Of a stretch of DNA of 64,000 nucleotides, positions 41,580 through 51,707 are shown one piece after another. A model generated the notes under the pieces. That model made no database searches, was not told the origin of the DNA, and saw nothing but the letters and a program-made list of their open reading frames with translations. This stretch comes from Emiliania huxleyi CCMP1516 (taxonomy: Eukaryota; Haptophyta; Isochrysidales; Noelaerhabdaceae), in assembly GCF_000372725.1 (NCBI RefSeq), contig NW_005197803.1, positions 545,831 through 609,830 on the forward strand, given 5' to 3'. The position numbers were made by a program, and so were the translations under genes. The number at the start of each line of letters is the position of its first letter. The first letter of the stretch is position 1.

Positions 41580-42650
41580 TCAGCAAGATACGCTGGGGTT
41601 GAAACTAGGTCTCAGCTCGGGAACCCTATATAGCATACCGGAGGAATTAGACACCACAGATACGCACACACCGACGCCCGAAGTGCCAAGAAGGACGTCA
41701 TTAGTACGAGAAACCTCAGAAGGCCATGGGCGCCGAGAGAACATTCCCCCGAGAGGACAAAAGAAAGTCGACGCACCCCCTCCTTGCGCAGTGTCCCCCG
41801 CTATATGTGTCTGTCGCGGGGCAGGTTTCCGTATGGATGGCGTTGGAGCCCGAGGGTTGCGGAAGGCACGCGGCGGGGTCGGGCACTTGGTGGTGGTGCC
41901 GACCGCCGCCACCGGTGGCCGCCGCGCCGTAGAGCGGCCCGTCGGTCTTCCTACCGGCGGTGCGCGCGGCCGCGCTCGGAGGCGCTGATTGCTCGGCCGC
42001 GCGGGGCCGGATGACTCGCCCGCTGGGGGTGTGGTGCACGGGGTTTGCGGCGGGGCCCCCATCGTCCCCGCCGCCCGCGCGCCGCCGCCGCCAGGGTGGC
42101 GGCGATGGTGGTCCTCTCGGTGGTGATGTCGGTTTGCGCTCTCTATGGTGTCGAAGAGCACCTTTGTCTCCTGCTCGAGGTCTCAGACGCGAGCCCCGAG
42201 GGCTCGCGCTCGCGACCTGCCCCGGAGAGTCTCGAGCTGCACACGGAGGCGCTTGACCTCCGCGCGCGCCCACGCGAGTTCGGCGTGGTTCGCCCGTCTC
42301 TCGGGCTCGTGGGACGTGCCGTCCAAGTCGACGTAGCGATCTCCCTTGTCTGGGGGAAGATCGCCCTCCGTGTCTGCCTCCTTTCCTGCAGTCCGCCGCG
42401 GTGGGCTCGTCGAGCCGCGACGTGCCGCGTACTTGCGCACCTCGGGCAGCGCCGGGGGCTTGCCCGTGTGGGGAGCACGGCCGCCGGCCGCAATGCCCGT
42501 CCGGACATCGACCAGATTCGATCGATTTGATGGATCCCTTGATGGTCCGATGGGCGACGGGCGACCCCCCCAAACCCCCCCACCGGGTCTCGAACCTGCC
42601 TCCACTCGCTCGAATCAGGCGCTTCGAACGGCTTTGCAAGCCGGCTTGCA
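41580..42650 (-). pseudogene. retroelement-like ORF with coiled coil and internal stop
   Basis: A minus-strand frame runs from about 42650 to 41580 and is interrupted by one TGA at 42183. Before the stop it reads RRANHAELAWARAEVKRLRV and QLETLRGRSRARALG. After it comes DLEQETK, LFDTIESANRHHHREDHHRR, a Pro-rich region and TNDVLLGTSGVGVCVSVVSN. The stop falls inside a continuous coiled coil, so it is a disabling mutation. A basic region, a coiled coil and a His-rich stretch recall ORF1/Gag-like proteins of retroelements, but no zinc knuckle or RT is present. The assignment is tentative. Confidence 0.4.
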
Positions 42651-42659
42651 AAATTGACG

Positions 42660-43880
42660 GCTACTGCGCTGCACCGCCTCATATAGTACCATTTTATTGC
42701 TTCAGACCAACGCCACGCTACGTTCTAGGGACGCAGAGCGCGCACTGAGAGACCACTCACATCGCTGTTGCGGGGCGGCAATGTGACTGGACTCGCCGTG
42801 CGCGCCCAGCTAACCCTAGCCACCAGCCTACGCCATACCCAGGTACGGTCGTACCTGTCTCTCCACTTAGCCATCCCAACCCCTCGGGCGACCGCGCAGC
42901 TGCGCTACTCACAGGCAGTCTCCCTGCCTCAGCTGTTACAGGCACCACCCACCGACCAGTCTCGACGACGAGCCGTGGCAGGGCTCGCTGCGCCAGCTGC
43001 ACAGCAGTACGCCACAACACAACATATTATCCAACATAACCTCTCCCTGAGTGCCCTACCCTTGCGGGCTCAGTTGCCGCATTAGGAGCCTTCGCACCGC
43101 GAGTGGGCTCAGGTGGGATCCACACAGAGAGAGGTTCAGTACAGAGCCGCACTCTACACACCTTATCCCCCTACTCGGGCGGCATCGTGGTGAGACCCTG
43201 GGCAGTCAGAGAGGCTGGCAGTAAGTGGCGGGCTATGAAGTCGGGCCTCTCCCGACCCGCCATCGTTGCCTAAGGGAGGATCCTATCGGCCACTAGACCA
43301 TGACAGATCAGAGGCGTACATGCCCTGTCCCAGCTCCCCCACTCCTCACACTGGGTTTGCAGTGCGCGACCTCGCCACCTCGCTACCAGGGCAAACCCCC
43401 TCTCTCCCCCTAGGTGCTGCACTGGACGTCCATAGAAGGCGCGCGGCAGAGGCGGGAGTGAGGCGGGGAGAATCTAGCTCGCTCCGGCAGGGAGGCAAGG
43501 GTGTGATAGAGTGTTTGGGTGAGAACAGGCGGAGCGTGTGTGCCTGGGCGCGATTGGGAGGGCACTTGTGACGAGGCATGGTTAGGCGAGTGGCAGTCGC
43601 TGGTGCGGACTTGCTGAGTCGTGTGTGCTCCTTTTTGCTTGCTAAGACTGGAACAATTTTTTTGCGTGCCCCCGAGCCCCCCCCCCCCCCCCCACACCGC
43701 CGCCGCCGCGCGACTGCCGCGCGGCGGCACACCCAGCTCAAAAGAAAAGAAAAAAGGGAATGTTTGTTTTTCTGAACAGCGCCGCGCGCGGAACGCGTTC
43801 ACGTGCGTGCTGTTTCATGTGTTTGTGTCGCTCGCTCTTCAGCCCAACCAGGGTCCGGGCACGTGACTCGTGAGCTGCAC
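42660..43880. other. no confident gene
   Basis: This 1.2-kb stretch is somewhat lower in GC, with no frame that looks coding on either strand. It contains a poly-C run at 43678-43693 and CTAACCCTAGCC at 42811. No repeat partner was found within the window. Confidence 0.5.
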
Positions 43881-43885
43881 CTGTC

Positions 43886-45901
43886 CTAAGGGCACTCCGC
43901 GAGCCGGCGGCGCGCGTCCTCCAGCCCCTCGCCCGGCAGCACGTCGAGCGAGGTGGCGCGGCCCACGACCCGGCGCTCCTCCTCGTCCTCCTTCGCCTGC
44001 TGGAACTCCTTCAGCCGGAGGTTGGTCCCCAAAAGGCGGCGCATCATGCGCGCAGCGCGCCGGTCAACCGCCTTGATCTCCGCAGTCAGCTCGGCGTCGC
44101 ACAGCGCTTCTGCCGCTGCTGCCGTTTGCGCGCCGACCGCCTCGCCGGCGAAGCGCGAGAAGGCGAAGGCGGTACCAAAGGGCGAGAACACCTGGTACAT
44201 GTCGGCCGTGCCCTCGATCGCCCCCTCCGCCTGCGCGGAGGTCGTGAAGGTGCCCGCGTCGGGGTAGGTGTCGAGCATGCCCACGCGCGGCTGACCCGGT
44301 GCATCGGCAAAAGACTGGCCAATCAGGCCGTGCACGACCGGCGGCGCCTTGTTGCGCACGGAGTGCGAGAGCTCGAGGTCGAGCCGGTGGTGAGGACCCG
44401 AGACTCGGTCGTGCACGCGGTCACCATGCACGACGACTGTCCCCCGGTGGGTGCTGCTCTCGAACGGCGCCACCTGGAAAGTGGCGGTGGAGTGGTGGAC
44501 CGACGCGTTGAGCCCGCCGCAGGAGCGGTGCGTGTGCTTGCGGATCGAGTACTCGTGGCCGCCGCAGCTCGTCTTGACGGCGTGCCAGCCCCAGTTGTAT
44601 TCGTTCAGCTCCGAAGCAAAGTAGCTCGCGTACGCCCACTTGCAGGTCTTTTCGCCCGCGACGAGTGCCGCCACGTGGACCTCGGTGATGAAGGTGCCAT
44701 TAACCAGCAGCCATTTGTTGTGGAGAAAGTACATCGCCTCCTCAATCTTCACGGCGACGGTGATCCCTTTGGCCGATAGCATATTGAAGTAGCCTCCGTC
44801 CTTTCCGCGGAAGTCGGCGCGGCCGTCGTTCGCCAAGAAGAGGTGCGACAGTTTGGGGCGCCGCTTGGGCAGTAGTCGCCCATGCAGCACGCACCGCCGG
44901 AGAAGGTGGCTTGATCGCACGCACTCGAAGCAGAGCATGTGGCCCTTGAGTCCCATCTGCATGGCCGCCTGGTCCGTCTTGGCCACATTCGATCCCTCAG
45001 CTAGCGCGAGCCCAGCCAGACTGATGACGAGCAGGGTGTGTCTCCCCAGTGTGCTGAACAGCGCAGTTACAGACGATAGCGCAGAGGAGCAGCGGGGAAG
45101 ATCTGGTGCACGCTGGCGGGACGAGTGGAGCTCATTGGGCAACCCGTCGCCGGCCGTGCCCATGTTGGTGTGCGCCGCGGCGCCATCGAGCAGCAGCGCA
45201 CCGAGGAGGTGACGCGGCATTGGCAGCTCGTTCTGAAGATGACGGCCTTGCTTGTCGAGCCTCCTTCGCCGGCAGCGGTGGCGGCTGCAGTAGCCGGCGA
45301 GGCAGAGGGAAAGGGCGAGGGCGGCACCCAGCGCCACCTGAACCCCCCGCGGCTCGAGCACGTCTGCCATCTGCGTGTAGATGGTGATGGGGGTGAGCGG
45401 CGGCAGCGGAGGGGGAGGCGGCGGTCCCGGCGGCGGCGGCTTGGGCGAGGGAGGGGGCGACGGCGGTGGCGAGGGAGGGAGCGGAGGGGGCGGCGGCGTG
45501 GGAGGCGGCGGCGGCGGCGGAGGCGACGGCGGCGGCGGCAGTGAGGGCGGCGGAGGCGACGGCGGCGGCGAGAGTGGCGGCGGCGGCGACGGCGGCGGCG
45601 GGAGCGATGGCGGCGGCGGCGGCGGGAGCGATGGCGGCGGAGGCGACGGCGGCGGCGGGGGCTGCGGCTCGCATTGGCTACACTCGCCTGGGAAGTCCAA
45701 CGCCACTTTGTCGCACGCCGCCCGACGCTCGAAGCGCCCGCTGTAGCCTGCGATACATTGAGACCTCACGCCCCGCGACTGTCTTCCACGCTCGCAGGCG
45801 GGCCTATCCGCCGTGCCACGCCATGCGTGATCATCGCTGGGGGCAGCGGTGCGCGTGCGACTGCGGTTATGCCAGAAACAGGGAACCGAGAGGAATCGCA
45901 C
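43886..45901 (-). CDS. Pro-rich, membrane-anchored surface protein with D-domain-like module
   Basis: The open frame of about 670 residues lacks an early Met, so a 5' exon upstream of about 45780 is likely missing from this model. The N-terminal part has Cys residues (SQCIAGYSGRFERRAACDK, FPGECSQCEP). A 70-residue PPPPSPPPP run follows, as in algal cell-wall glycoproteins. A hydrophobic segment (VALGAALALSLCLAGYC) is a possible membrane anchor. The C-terminal 300 residues form a conserved-looking domain: HLFLANDGRADFRGKDGGYF, FLHNKWLLVNGTFITEVHVA, LNEYNWGWHAVKTSCGGHEY, then PPVVHGLIGQSFADAP. It recalls von Willebrand D or plant root-cap modules. Around 44850-44990 another frame reads CDQATFSGGACCMGDYCPSG, so a splice or indel may alter this part. 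A cell-surface role is inferred. Confidence 0.6.
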   Translation of the reverse strand: MRFLSVPCFWHNRSRTRTAAPSDDHAWRGTADRPACERGRQSRGVRSQCIAGYSGRFERRAACDKVALDFPGECSQCEPQPPPPPSPPPPSLPPPPPPSLPPPPSPPPPLSPPPSPPPPSLPPPPSPPPPPPPPTPPPPPLPPSPPPSPPPSPKPPPPGPPPPPPLPPLTPITIYTQMADVLEPRGVQVALGAALALSLCLAGYCSRHRCRRRRLDKQGRHLQNELPMPRHLLGALLLDGAAAHTNMGTAGDGLPNELHSSRQRAPDLPRCSSALSSVTALFSTLGRHTLLVISLAGLALAEGSNVAKTDQAAMQMGLKGHMLCFECVRSSHLLRRCVLHGRLLPKRRPKLSHLFLANDGRADFRGKDGGYFNMLSAKGITVAVKIEEAMYFLHNKWLLVNGTFITEVHVAALVAGEKTCKWAYASYFASELNEYNWGWHAVKTSCGGHEYSIRKHTHRSCGGLNASVHHSTATFQVAPFESSTHRGTVVVHGDRVHDRVSGPHHRLDLELSHSVRNKAPPVVHGLIGQSFADAPGQPRVGMLDTYPDAGTFTTSAQAEGAIEGTADMYQVFSPFGTAFAFSRFAGEAVGAQTAAAAEALCDAELTAEIKAVDRRAARMMRRLLGTNLRLKEFQQAKEDEEERRVVGRATSLDVLPGEGLEDARRRLAECP

Positions 45902-46144
45902 GTCTGCTTTCCTGTGTGGGACGCAGTATGCAGAGATTTCATGGGGAGAAAGTGCTCGGAAGAGGTCATACGGGGTCGTCCCGCACTCCTCAGCATAGGT
46001 ACTGACATTCCTGAGCGCGCGCGTGAGCGCGCGTGCGATTTTTCTATTTAATGACGTGACTTTAAACCAAGTGCGGTCTCACGCAGACGGCAGAGAACGC
46101 AAGCCCAGGAGCGGGGAGACTTTTATGTTGTGCGTATAAGAAAA

Positions 46145-49100
46145 CTACGGCTTGCCGTGGCACTTTTTGAACTTGAGACCCGAGCCGCAAGCGCATCGCT
46201 CATTTTGACCCTGCTTCGGCCGACTGGCGGCGAGCGCTCTCTTGCACGCCATCACACTTTGCAGCGCTGAGCGTGTGTTCGAGTGGTTGTCGCCCAACAC
46301 GGCTCGAAGCCCCTCGAGCGCCTCGCGAAGCAGCGCCTCCGCGCCTTCCAAGTCGCCCTTGGCGTACAGCAGCAAGCCGAGGTTGCTGATCGAGGTGAGC
46401 GTGCTCGGATGCCTGTCGCCGAGCGTCTCTCGCTGCGCCTCCAGCGCCTCGCGGAACAGCGCCTCCGCGCCGTCCAAGTCGGCCTTGGCCTTCAGCAGCT
46501 GCGTGCCGAGGTTGTTGATCGACTTGAGCGTGCTCGGGTGCCGGTCGCCGAGCGTCTCTCGCTGCGCCTCCAGCGCCTCGCGTTTTAGCGCCTCCGCGCC
46601 CTCCAAGTCGCCCTTGTCCTGTAGCAGCGAGCCGAGGTTGTAGATCGAGGTGAGCGTCCTCGGATGCCTGTCGCCGAGCGTCTCTCGGCTCGCCTCCAGC
46701 GCCTCGCGAAGCAGCAACGCCGCGCCGTCCAGGTCGCCCTTGGCGTGCAGCAGCTGGCCGAGGTTGTTGATCGAGGCGAGCGTGTCCGGGTGCCGGACGC
46801 CGAGCGTCTCTCGCTGCCCCTCCAGCGCCTCGCGTAACAGCGCCTCCGCGCCGCCCAGGTCGCCCTTGGCCTCCAGCAGCGAGCCGAGGTTGCTGATCGA
46901 GGTGAGCGTCCTCGGATGCCTGTCGCCGAGCGTCTCTCGGCTCGCCTCCAGCGCCTCGCGAAGCAGCAACGCCGCGCCGTCCAGGTCGCCCTTGGCCTTC
47001 AGCAGCTCGCCGAGGTTGTTGATCGAGCCGAGCGTGCTCGGGTGCCTGTCGCCGAGCGTCTCTCGCTGCCCCTCCAGCGCCTCGCGTAACAGCGCCTCCG
47101 CGCCGCCCAGGTCGCCCTTGGCCTCCAGCAGCGAGCCGAGGCTGCTGATCGAGGTGAGCGTGTCCGGATGCCTGTCGCCGAGCGTCTCCCGCATCGCCTC
47201 CAGCGCCTCGCGAAGCAGCGCCTCCGCGCCGCCCAAGTCGCCCTTGGCGTTCAGCAGCGAGCCGAGGTTGCTGATTGAAGTGAGCGTGTTCTGGTGCAGG
47301 ACGCCGAGCGTCTCTCGCCTCGCCTCCAGCGCCTCGCGAAGCAGCGTCTCCGCGCCGTCCACGTCGCTCTTGGCGTTCAGCAGCGAGCCGAGGTCGTTGA
47401 TCGAGGTGAGCGTGTTCGGGTGCCGGTCGCCGAGCGTCTCTCGCTGCGCCTCCAGCGCCTCGCGAAGCAGCGCCTCCGCGCCTTCCAAGTCGCCCTTCCT
47501 GTGCAGCAGCGAGCCGAGGTTGTTGATCGAGAACAGCGTGTCCGGGTGGTTGTCGCCGAGTGCCACTCGGCTCGCCTCCAGTGCCTCGCGACACAGCACC
47601 TCCGCGCCGTCCAAGTCGCCCTTCCTGTGCAGCAGCGAGCCGAGGTCGTTGATCGAGCCGAGCGTGTTCGGGTGCCGGTCGCCGAGCGTCTCCCGCATCG
47701 CCTCCAGCGCCTCGCGAAGCAGCGCCTCCGCGCCTTCCAAGTCGCCCTTGGCGTTCAGCAGCTGGCCGAGGTTGTTGATCGAGGTGAGCGTGTTCGGGTG
47801 CCGGTCGCCGAGCGTCTCCCGCATCGCCTCCAGTGCCTCGCGAAGCAGCGCCTCCGCGCCGTCCAGGTCGCCCTTGGCGTTCAGCAGCGAGCCGAGGTTG
47901 CTGATTGAAGTGAGCGTGTTCGGGTGCCGGTCGCCGAGCGTCTCTCGCTGCCCCTCCAGCGCCTCGCGTTTTAGCGCCTCCGCGCCCTCCAAGTCGCCCT
48001 TGTCCTGTAGCAGCGAGCCGAGGTTGTAGATCGAGGTGAGCGTCCTCGGATGCCTGTCGCCGAGAGTCTCTCGCCTCGCCTCCAGCGCCTCGCGAAGCAG
48101 CGCCTCCGCGCCGTCCAGGTCGCCCTTGGCCTCCAGCAGCATGCCGAGGTTGTTGATCGAGGTGAGCGTGTCCGGGTGGTTGTCGCCGAGCGTCTCTCGG
48201 CTCGCCTCCAGCGCCTCGCGTAACAGCGCCTCCCCCACCTCCCAATGAGCCATCCCACCCCTGCCGTTATGCCACCCGCCAAGGCCGCCTGCCAGCGCCG
48301 CCTGCCAAAGCGGCGACAGCACGCCCGCACCGTGCAGCGCCTCAACGCATGGCTGCAGCGCGTCGACGTCCTCGCGGTGGCTGTGCTCGCCGGCACGCGG
48401 CACAAAGCGAGCACCCAGCACAGCCCGCAGCGCCCCCCACTCCGCCAGCGACCGCTCCGGCAGCAGCTCCTCCGCTGTTGGCGCGCGCGTCAGCACGTGC
48501 CTCGCCGACCGCTGGACGAGCTGGTGCATGTGCAAAGCGTCGCCGCCCTCGATGCGAACCAGCCCCACCGCCTCCAGAGCCGTGGCGGCGGATGCGAAGA
48601 GCCCGCTGTCGCCAAACAGCGAGCCACCGCCCATGCCAGAGCCCTCGCCCAGCCCCTCCCGCGACGCAAATAGCCGCGACGGCACGCCGTCTGCATTCAG
48701 CACCGACAGCATCGCCAGCAGCGACCGCGCCGCAGCAACCATCTCCCCCTCCAAGCCGCACTCGTCGAGCCGCCGGATCAGCTCCCGCACAGCGCCGTGC
48801 CGCCGCCGCACGCACCGCTTCTGCACGTCGTGCGCCCCCTCCAGACTCGGCATCGGCTCCGCCCGCCACCGCCGCATGATGCCCCGCGCCCGCTCCAGCG
48901 CCGTCTCAGTCACTGCGCCGTCCGGCCCCTTCTTGTCCTGCAAGCCGACGAACGCGCTCTTGAGGAGCGCCACGTCGAGAGGGAGTTGCGTGCTAGCTGC
49001 GCCGCCCTGGCCGCTGCTCAGCTCCTCCTCCAAGTAGCGCCGCAATCCAACCTCCTCGTCGCTCAGGATCGCATCTCCTATCGGCGGCCGCCCCGCCGCC

Positions 49101-50812
49101 AGCAGCTGCATCGACTCGTCCGTGCTCAGCCCGCCCACCTCCCACGCCGCCACCTCCTCCGGCAACGCCTCCCGCCGCTGGCTCGTCAGAAGCACCCGCC
49201 CCGCCACCCGCCCGTCGCTCCCTCGCGGCAGCAGCGCAAGCACGCCCGCCAGCGCCGCCTCGCCCGCCCCGATATCATCCACTATCAGCAGCCAGCCGCT
49301 GCTCGCCGCAAAGTGCCGTCGCGCCGCCTCCACCGCCTCTACCTCATCTGCGTCCGCCGCCAAGCCGGTCGCGTGCGTGCGAGCGAAGCGGGCCAGCTCC
49401 TGCCGGAACGTCAGCGGCGAGCTGCCCTGCATGAACTCCTGCCACGGCAGCTCAGCTTGCGTCGCGAACCCGACCGCGATCGCCGCGACCGTCTTGCCGG
49501 CGCCAGACTCGCCGTGCAGCGCCGCGACGCAATGCGCAGAGTCTCGCAGCCGCGCCGCCACCTCCTCCACCAAGCTGTCGCGGCCGACGAGGTAGCCGTG
49601 CGCGCCTCGCGGATCGCGGAAGCCGATGCGAAGGCTGCTCGCGCTGGGAGCGCCTCGCAAGTGCACCGGCACCGCCGCCGTCGCCGCCGCCGCGTCACCC
49701 GACAGCTGTAGCTGCTGGAAAGCCTGGTCCAGCTCCGCCGCCGCCTCTCCTCCCCTCGCCGCCGCCAGCTCTAGAAGCCGCCCCGCCGGCAGCTGCAGCG
49801 AGTCAAAGGCATCGGCCAGATCGCCTACTAGCCCGCCGACCCGCGCCCAGTCGAAGCTGTCGAGCTTGCCGTGCTCGCGGTCGTGCCTCGCCGCCAGCAG
49901 CGCCCCCGCTTTTCCCATCAGAGGCTCGAGAGACGCCTTCTTCGCAGCCGCCGCCGGCCACTTCTTCTTGAGCTCCTTGCCGTGGCTCATCAGCGCGGCG
50001 CAGATGGACTTCCCGCCACCCGGCGGCTTCCCCGCTAGGTCCATCGGCAGCTTCAGCCACGGCGGCGGCGCCCCCTCCCACCGCTCGCAGATGGCGCCGC
50101 CCAGCGCCGCCGCTGTGTGTTGTAGGGCGCTCTCGAGCACCGAGTGGCGCAGCTGCTCGTCGCTGAGGTCGACGGTCAGGTCGACGACGAGCGGCGTGCC
50201 CTCGCCCATCACGCTCGACGGGCTGCCCGGCGCGGCGCGCCGCTCCGCCTCCGCCTCTGCAATGCGCTGCAGCAGCGGCAGGGCCAGCGCCGCCTCGCCG
50301 ACGCCCTCTCCGTGCGCTCGCAGCACCTCGAGGACGGCCTTGCTGCCGGCGAGGCACTCGGAGACGGAGGGCTGGCCGAGCGACGGGTGGGCCAGGCTGT
50401 TGCGCAGGAAGCCGACGTGGTGCACGCGGTTCCGGTAGATCTCGCTCGCCGCGTCGCTCTCCCTCGCGGGCGGCGGCTTGAAGGCGTCGAGGTGGAGCTG
50501 GATGACCTCGCCGAGGCGGTAGGCGTCCCACTCGTCGAGGTAGTCCTTGTTGAAGTCGCGCGCAAAATTCTCGCTCAGGCACTCGCGGCACAGGTGCGCC
50601 CAGCGAGGCACGTAGTCGTGCTTTGCCTTGAGCCGCTCCCGCTCCTCGGCCGCGACGCCTTGCGGCTCGTCGCCCCACGTCTCGAACGCCCACTGCTTGA
50701 CGCGCGGCGTCAGCGCGGCCTCGAAGCGGCGGATCGCGAGCCGCAGCAGCGCGAGCGCGACGTGGGTCGGCTCGAGAAAAGGCGGCGAGGGCAGAGACGC
50801 GTCCATTGACAT
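46145..50812 (-). CDS. HEPN-like / STAND NTPase / TPR / SEC-C protein (NLR-like)
   Basis: The product is a 1555-residue single exon. Residues 1-170 are helical and contain RNRVHH (127-132) and RNSLAH (137-142), matching the Rx4-6H motif of HEPN domains, many of which are RNases. RHDREH at 309-314 may mark a second HEPN-like unit. A STAND/NB-ARC-type NTPase follows: Walker A GESGAGKT (434-441), Walker B WLLIVDDI (507-514), LLTSQ, and a winged-helix region ending LHMHQLVQRSARHVL. Then come 15 full and one partial 42-residue kinesin-light-chain-type TPRs (consensus GAEALLREALEARRETLGDR, HPNTLTSINNLGSLL). A final SEC-C zinc motif is RCACGSGLKFKKCHGKP. Family knowledge: STAND-TPR proteins oligomerise on ligand binding and drive an effector domain. 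RNase effector activity is inference. It is divergent from the helicase gene, 895 bp apart. Confidence 0.85.
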   Translation of the reverse strand: MSMDASLPSPPFLEPTHVALALLRLAIRRFEAALTPRVKQWAFETWGDEPQGVAAEERERLKAKHDYVPRWAHLCRECLSENFARDFNKDYLDEWDAYRLGEVIQLHLDAFKPPPARESDAASEIYRNRVHHVGFLRNSLAHPSLGQPSVSECLAGSKAVLEVLRAHGEGVGEAALALPLLQRIAEAEAERRAAPGSPSSVMGEGTPLVVDLTVDLSDEQLRHSVLESALQHTAAALGGAICERWEGAPPPWLKLPMDLAGKPPGGGKSICAALMSHGKELKKKWPAAAAKKASLEPLMGKAGALLAARHDREHGKLDSFDWARVGGLVGDLADAFDSLQLPAGRLLELAAARGGEAAAELDQAFQQLQLSGDAAAATAAVPVHLRGAPSASSLRIGFRDPRGAHGYLVGRDSLVEEVAARLRDSAHCVAALHGESGAGKTVAAIAVGFATQAELPWQEFMQGSSPLTFRQELARFARTHATGLAADADEVEAVEAARRHFAASSGWLLIVDDIGAGEAALAGVLALLPRGSDGRVAGRVLLTSQRREALPEEVAAWEVGGLSTDESMQLLAAGRPPIGDAILSDEEVGLRRYLEEELSSGQGGAASTQLPLDVALLKSAFVGLQDKKGPDGAVTETALERARGIMRRWRAEPMPSLEGAHDVQKRCVRRRHGAVRELIRRLDECGLEGEMVAAARSLLAMLSVLNADGVPSRLFASREGLGEGSGMGGGSLFGDSGLFASAATALEAVGLVRIEGGDALHMHQLVQRSARHVLTRAPTAEELLPERSLAEWGALRAVLGARFVPRAGEHSHREDVDALQPCVEALHGAGVLSPLWQAALAGGLGGWHNGRGGMAHWEVGEALLREALEASRETLGDNHPDTLTSINNLGMLLEAKGDLDGAEALLREALEARRETLGDRHPRTLTSIYNLGSLLQDKGDLEGAEALKREALEGQRETLGDRHPNTLTSISNLGSLLNAKGDLDGAEALLREALEAMRETLGDRHPNTLTSINNLGQLLNAKGDLEGAEALLREALEAMRETLGDRHPNTLGSINDLGSLLHRKGDLDGAEVLCREALEASRVALGDNHPDTLFSINNLGSLLHRKGDLEGAEALLREALEAQRETLGDRHPNTLTSINDLGSLLNAKSDVDGAETLLREALEARRETLGVLHQNTLTSISNLGSLLNAKGDLGGAEALLREALEAMRETLGDRHPDTLTSISSLGSLLEAKGDLGGAEALLREALEGQRETLGDRHPSTLGSINNLGELLKAKGDLDGAALLLREALEASRETLGDRHPRTLTSISNLGSLLEAKGDLGGAEALLREALEGQRETLGVRHPDTLASINNLGQLLHAKGDLDGAALLLREALEASRETLGDRHPRTLTSIYNLGSLLQDKGDLEGAEALKREALEAQRETLGDRHPSTLKSINNLGTQLLKAKADLDGAEALFREALEAQRETLGDRHPSTLTSISNLGLLLYAKGDLEGAEALLREALEGLRAVLGDNHSNTRSALQSVMACKRALAASRPKQGQNERCACGSGLKFKKCHGKP
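46240..48240 (-). repeat. 126-bp coding tandem repeat (TPR array)
   Basis: About 16 in-frame units of 126 bp, one per 42-residue TPR, are nearly identical at the DNA level, including silent sites (for example CAAGTCGCCCTTGGC and GAGCGTCTCTCGC on the + strand). Unit 14 carries one extra codon. This implies recent expansion or gene conversion, and copy number may be polymorphic or mis-assembled. Confidence 0.95.
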
Positions 50813-50935
50813 CGGCGACTCACCTTATCAGCTGGGTGTACTCGAGTAGGTACTCGAGTATATTGAGAGAGATCTCTATATTGATGATTAATCAAGACAC
50901 AGAGCTCACACAGAATCACAGCGGGAGGAAAGCGG

Positions 50936-51662
50936 CGAGTCGCAATTCCAGGGGTCGTTGTGGCGGGCCACCCTGTCCAGAGAGGCATGGATGCCAATCT
51001 GGGGTCTCTCGACCGAGTCTATGAAGCCCTGGCCGCCTCCCGGTGGTGGCAAACAAAGGTTGTAGAACCAAGCGACGGAGATGGTGCGGGGGTACGGGTG
51101 TTCCAGGGTGTCACGACACGCACCGACCCTTCACGAACCGAAAGGCTGTGCCCGCGGGGAAGGCACAGTAATTCGGCCAACGAGGCTTCGGCCAACGAAA
51201 AAAAACCCTATGGCCCTCCGCCCGCCCTTGCCTCCGCCCAGCCCTCCGCCCTCCGCTCTCGCCCTCCGCCCTTGCCCTGGCCGGCCTGGGTGGCATCTCT
51301 TCATCTTCACGCGCCAAGTGGGAGGGTCGAGGGAAGTGGACGGGGCCCTGAGCCAACCTAGCCGCCATACGGAATGGGGCGCCCAACACGTGCCCGGATT
51401 ACCGTGCCCCTTGCACGCCGGGCACGGCCTTTCGGTTCGTGAAGGGTCGGTGCGTGTCGTGCCCCCCTCGGCCTTGGTGAGCAGTCACATCCGTGCTCCC
51501 CGCCATCTCCATCGCCTGGTCTGCGAATGCTTATCAGCATTATCAGCCACGAAAGGAGAGCGTGGCCGAGGGTTGCATAGACTCGATCGCAAGATCCCAG
51601 AAAGGCACCTCCGCCTCTGGACAGGGTGGCCCGCACTAATCGACCCCTGTTAAGTGACTCGT
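50936..51662. repeat. foldback element with arms of about 270 bp between divergent genes
   Basis: Arms at about 50936-51200 and 51370-51662 are reverse complements, interrupted by small indels. The best block is 43 bp at 51112-51154 against 51419-51461, with one mismatch (CACGACACGCACCGACCCTT followed by CACGAACCGAAAGG). Outer blocks include GGGCCACCCTGTCCAGAG and CGAGTCTATG. The spacer of about 170 bp is Pro-codon-like but not coding. It occupies most of the 895-bp interval between the start codons of the STAND and helicase genes. It could be a MITE or a source of double-stranded RNA. Confidence 0.85.
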
Positions 51663-51707
51663 TTCGCTTACCACCCACTGTGATTTTGTGTTAGCTCACC
51701 CCTCATC

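Noticed and set aside
41525-41605. tRNA-like sequence on the minus strand (AGGTC, then GTTCGAAACCTGG)
   Set aside because: The T-loop is convincing, but the T-stem has mismatches, the acceptor halves do not pair and no anticodon arm forms.
42560-42645. Second tRNA-like B box (GGTTCGAGACCC) on the minus strand
   Set aside because: No A box at a suitable distance and no cloverleaf.
46650-48029. 459-residue Ser/Arg repeat protein on the + strand
   Set aside because: Antisense shadow of the TPR array. It repeats every 42 residues only because the DNA does.
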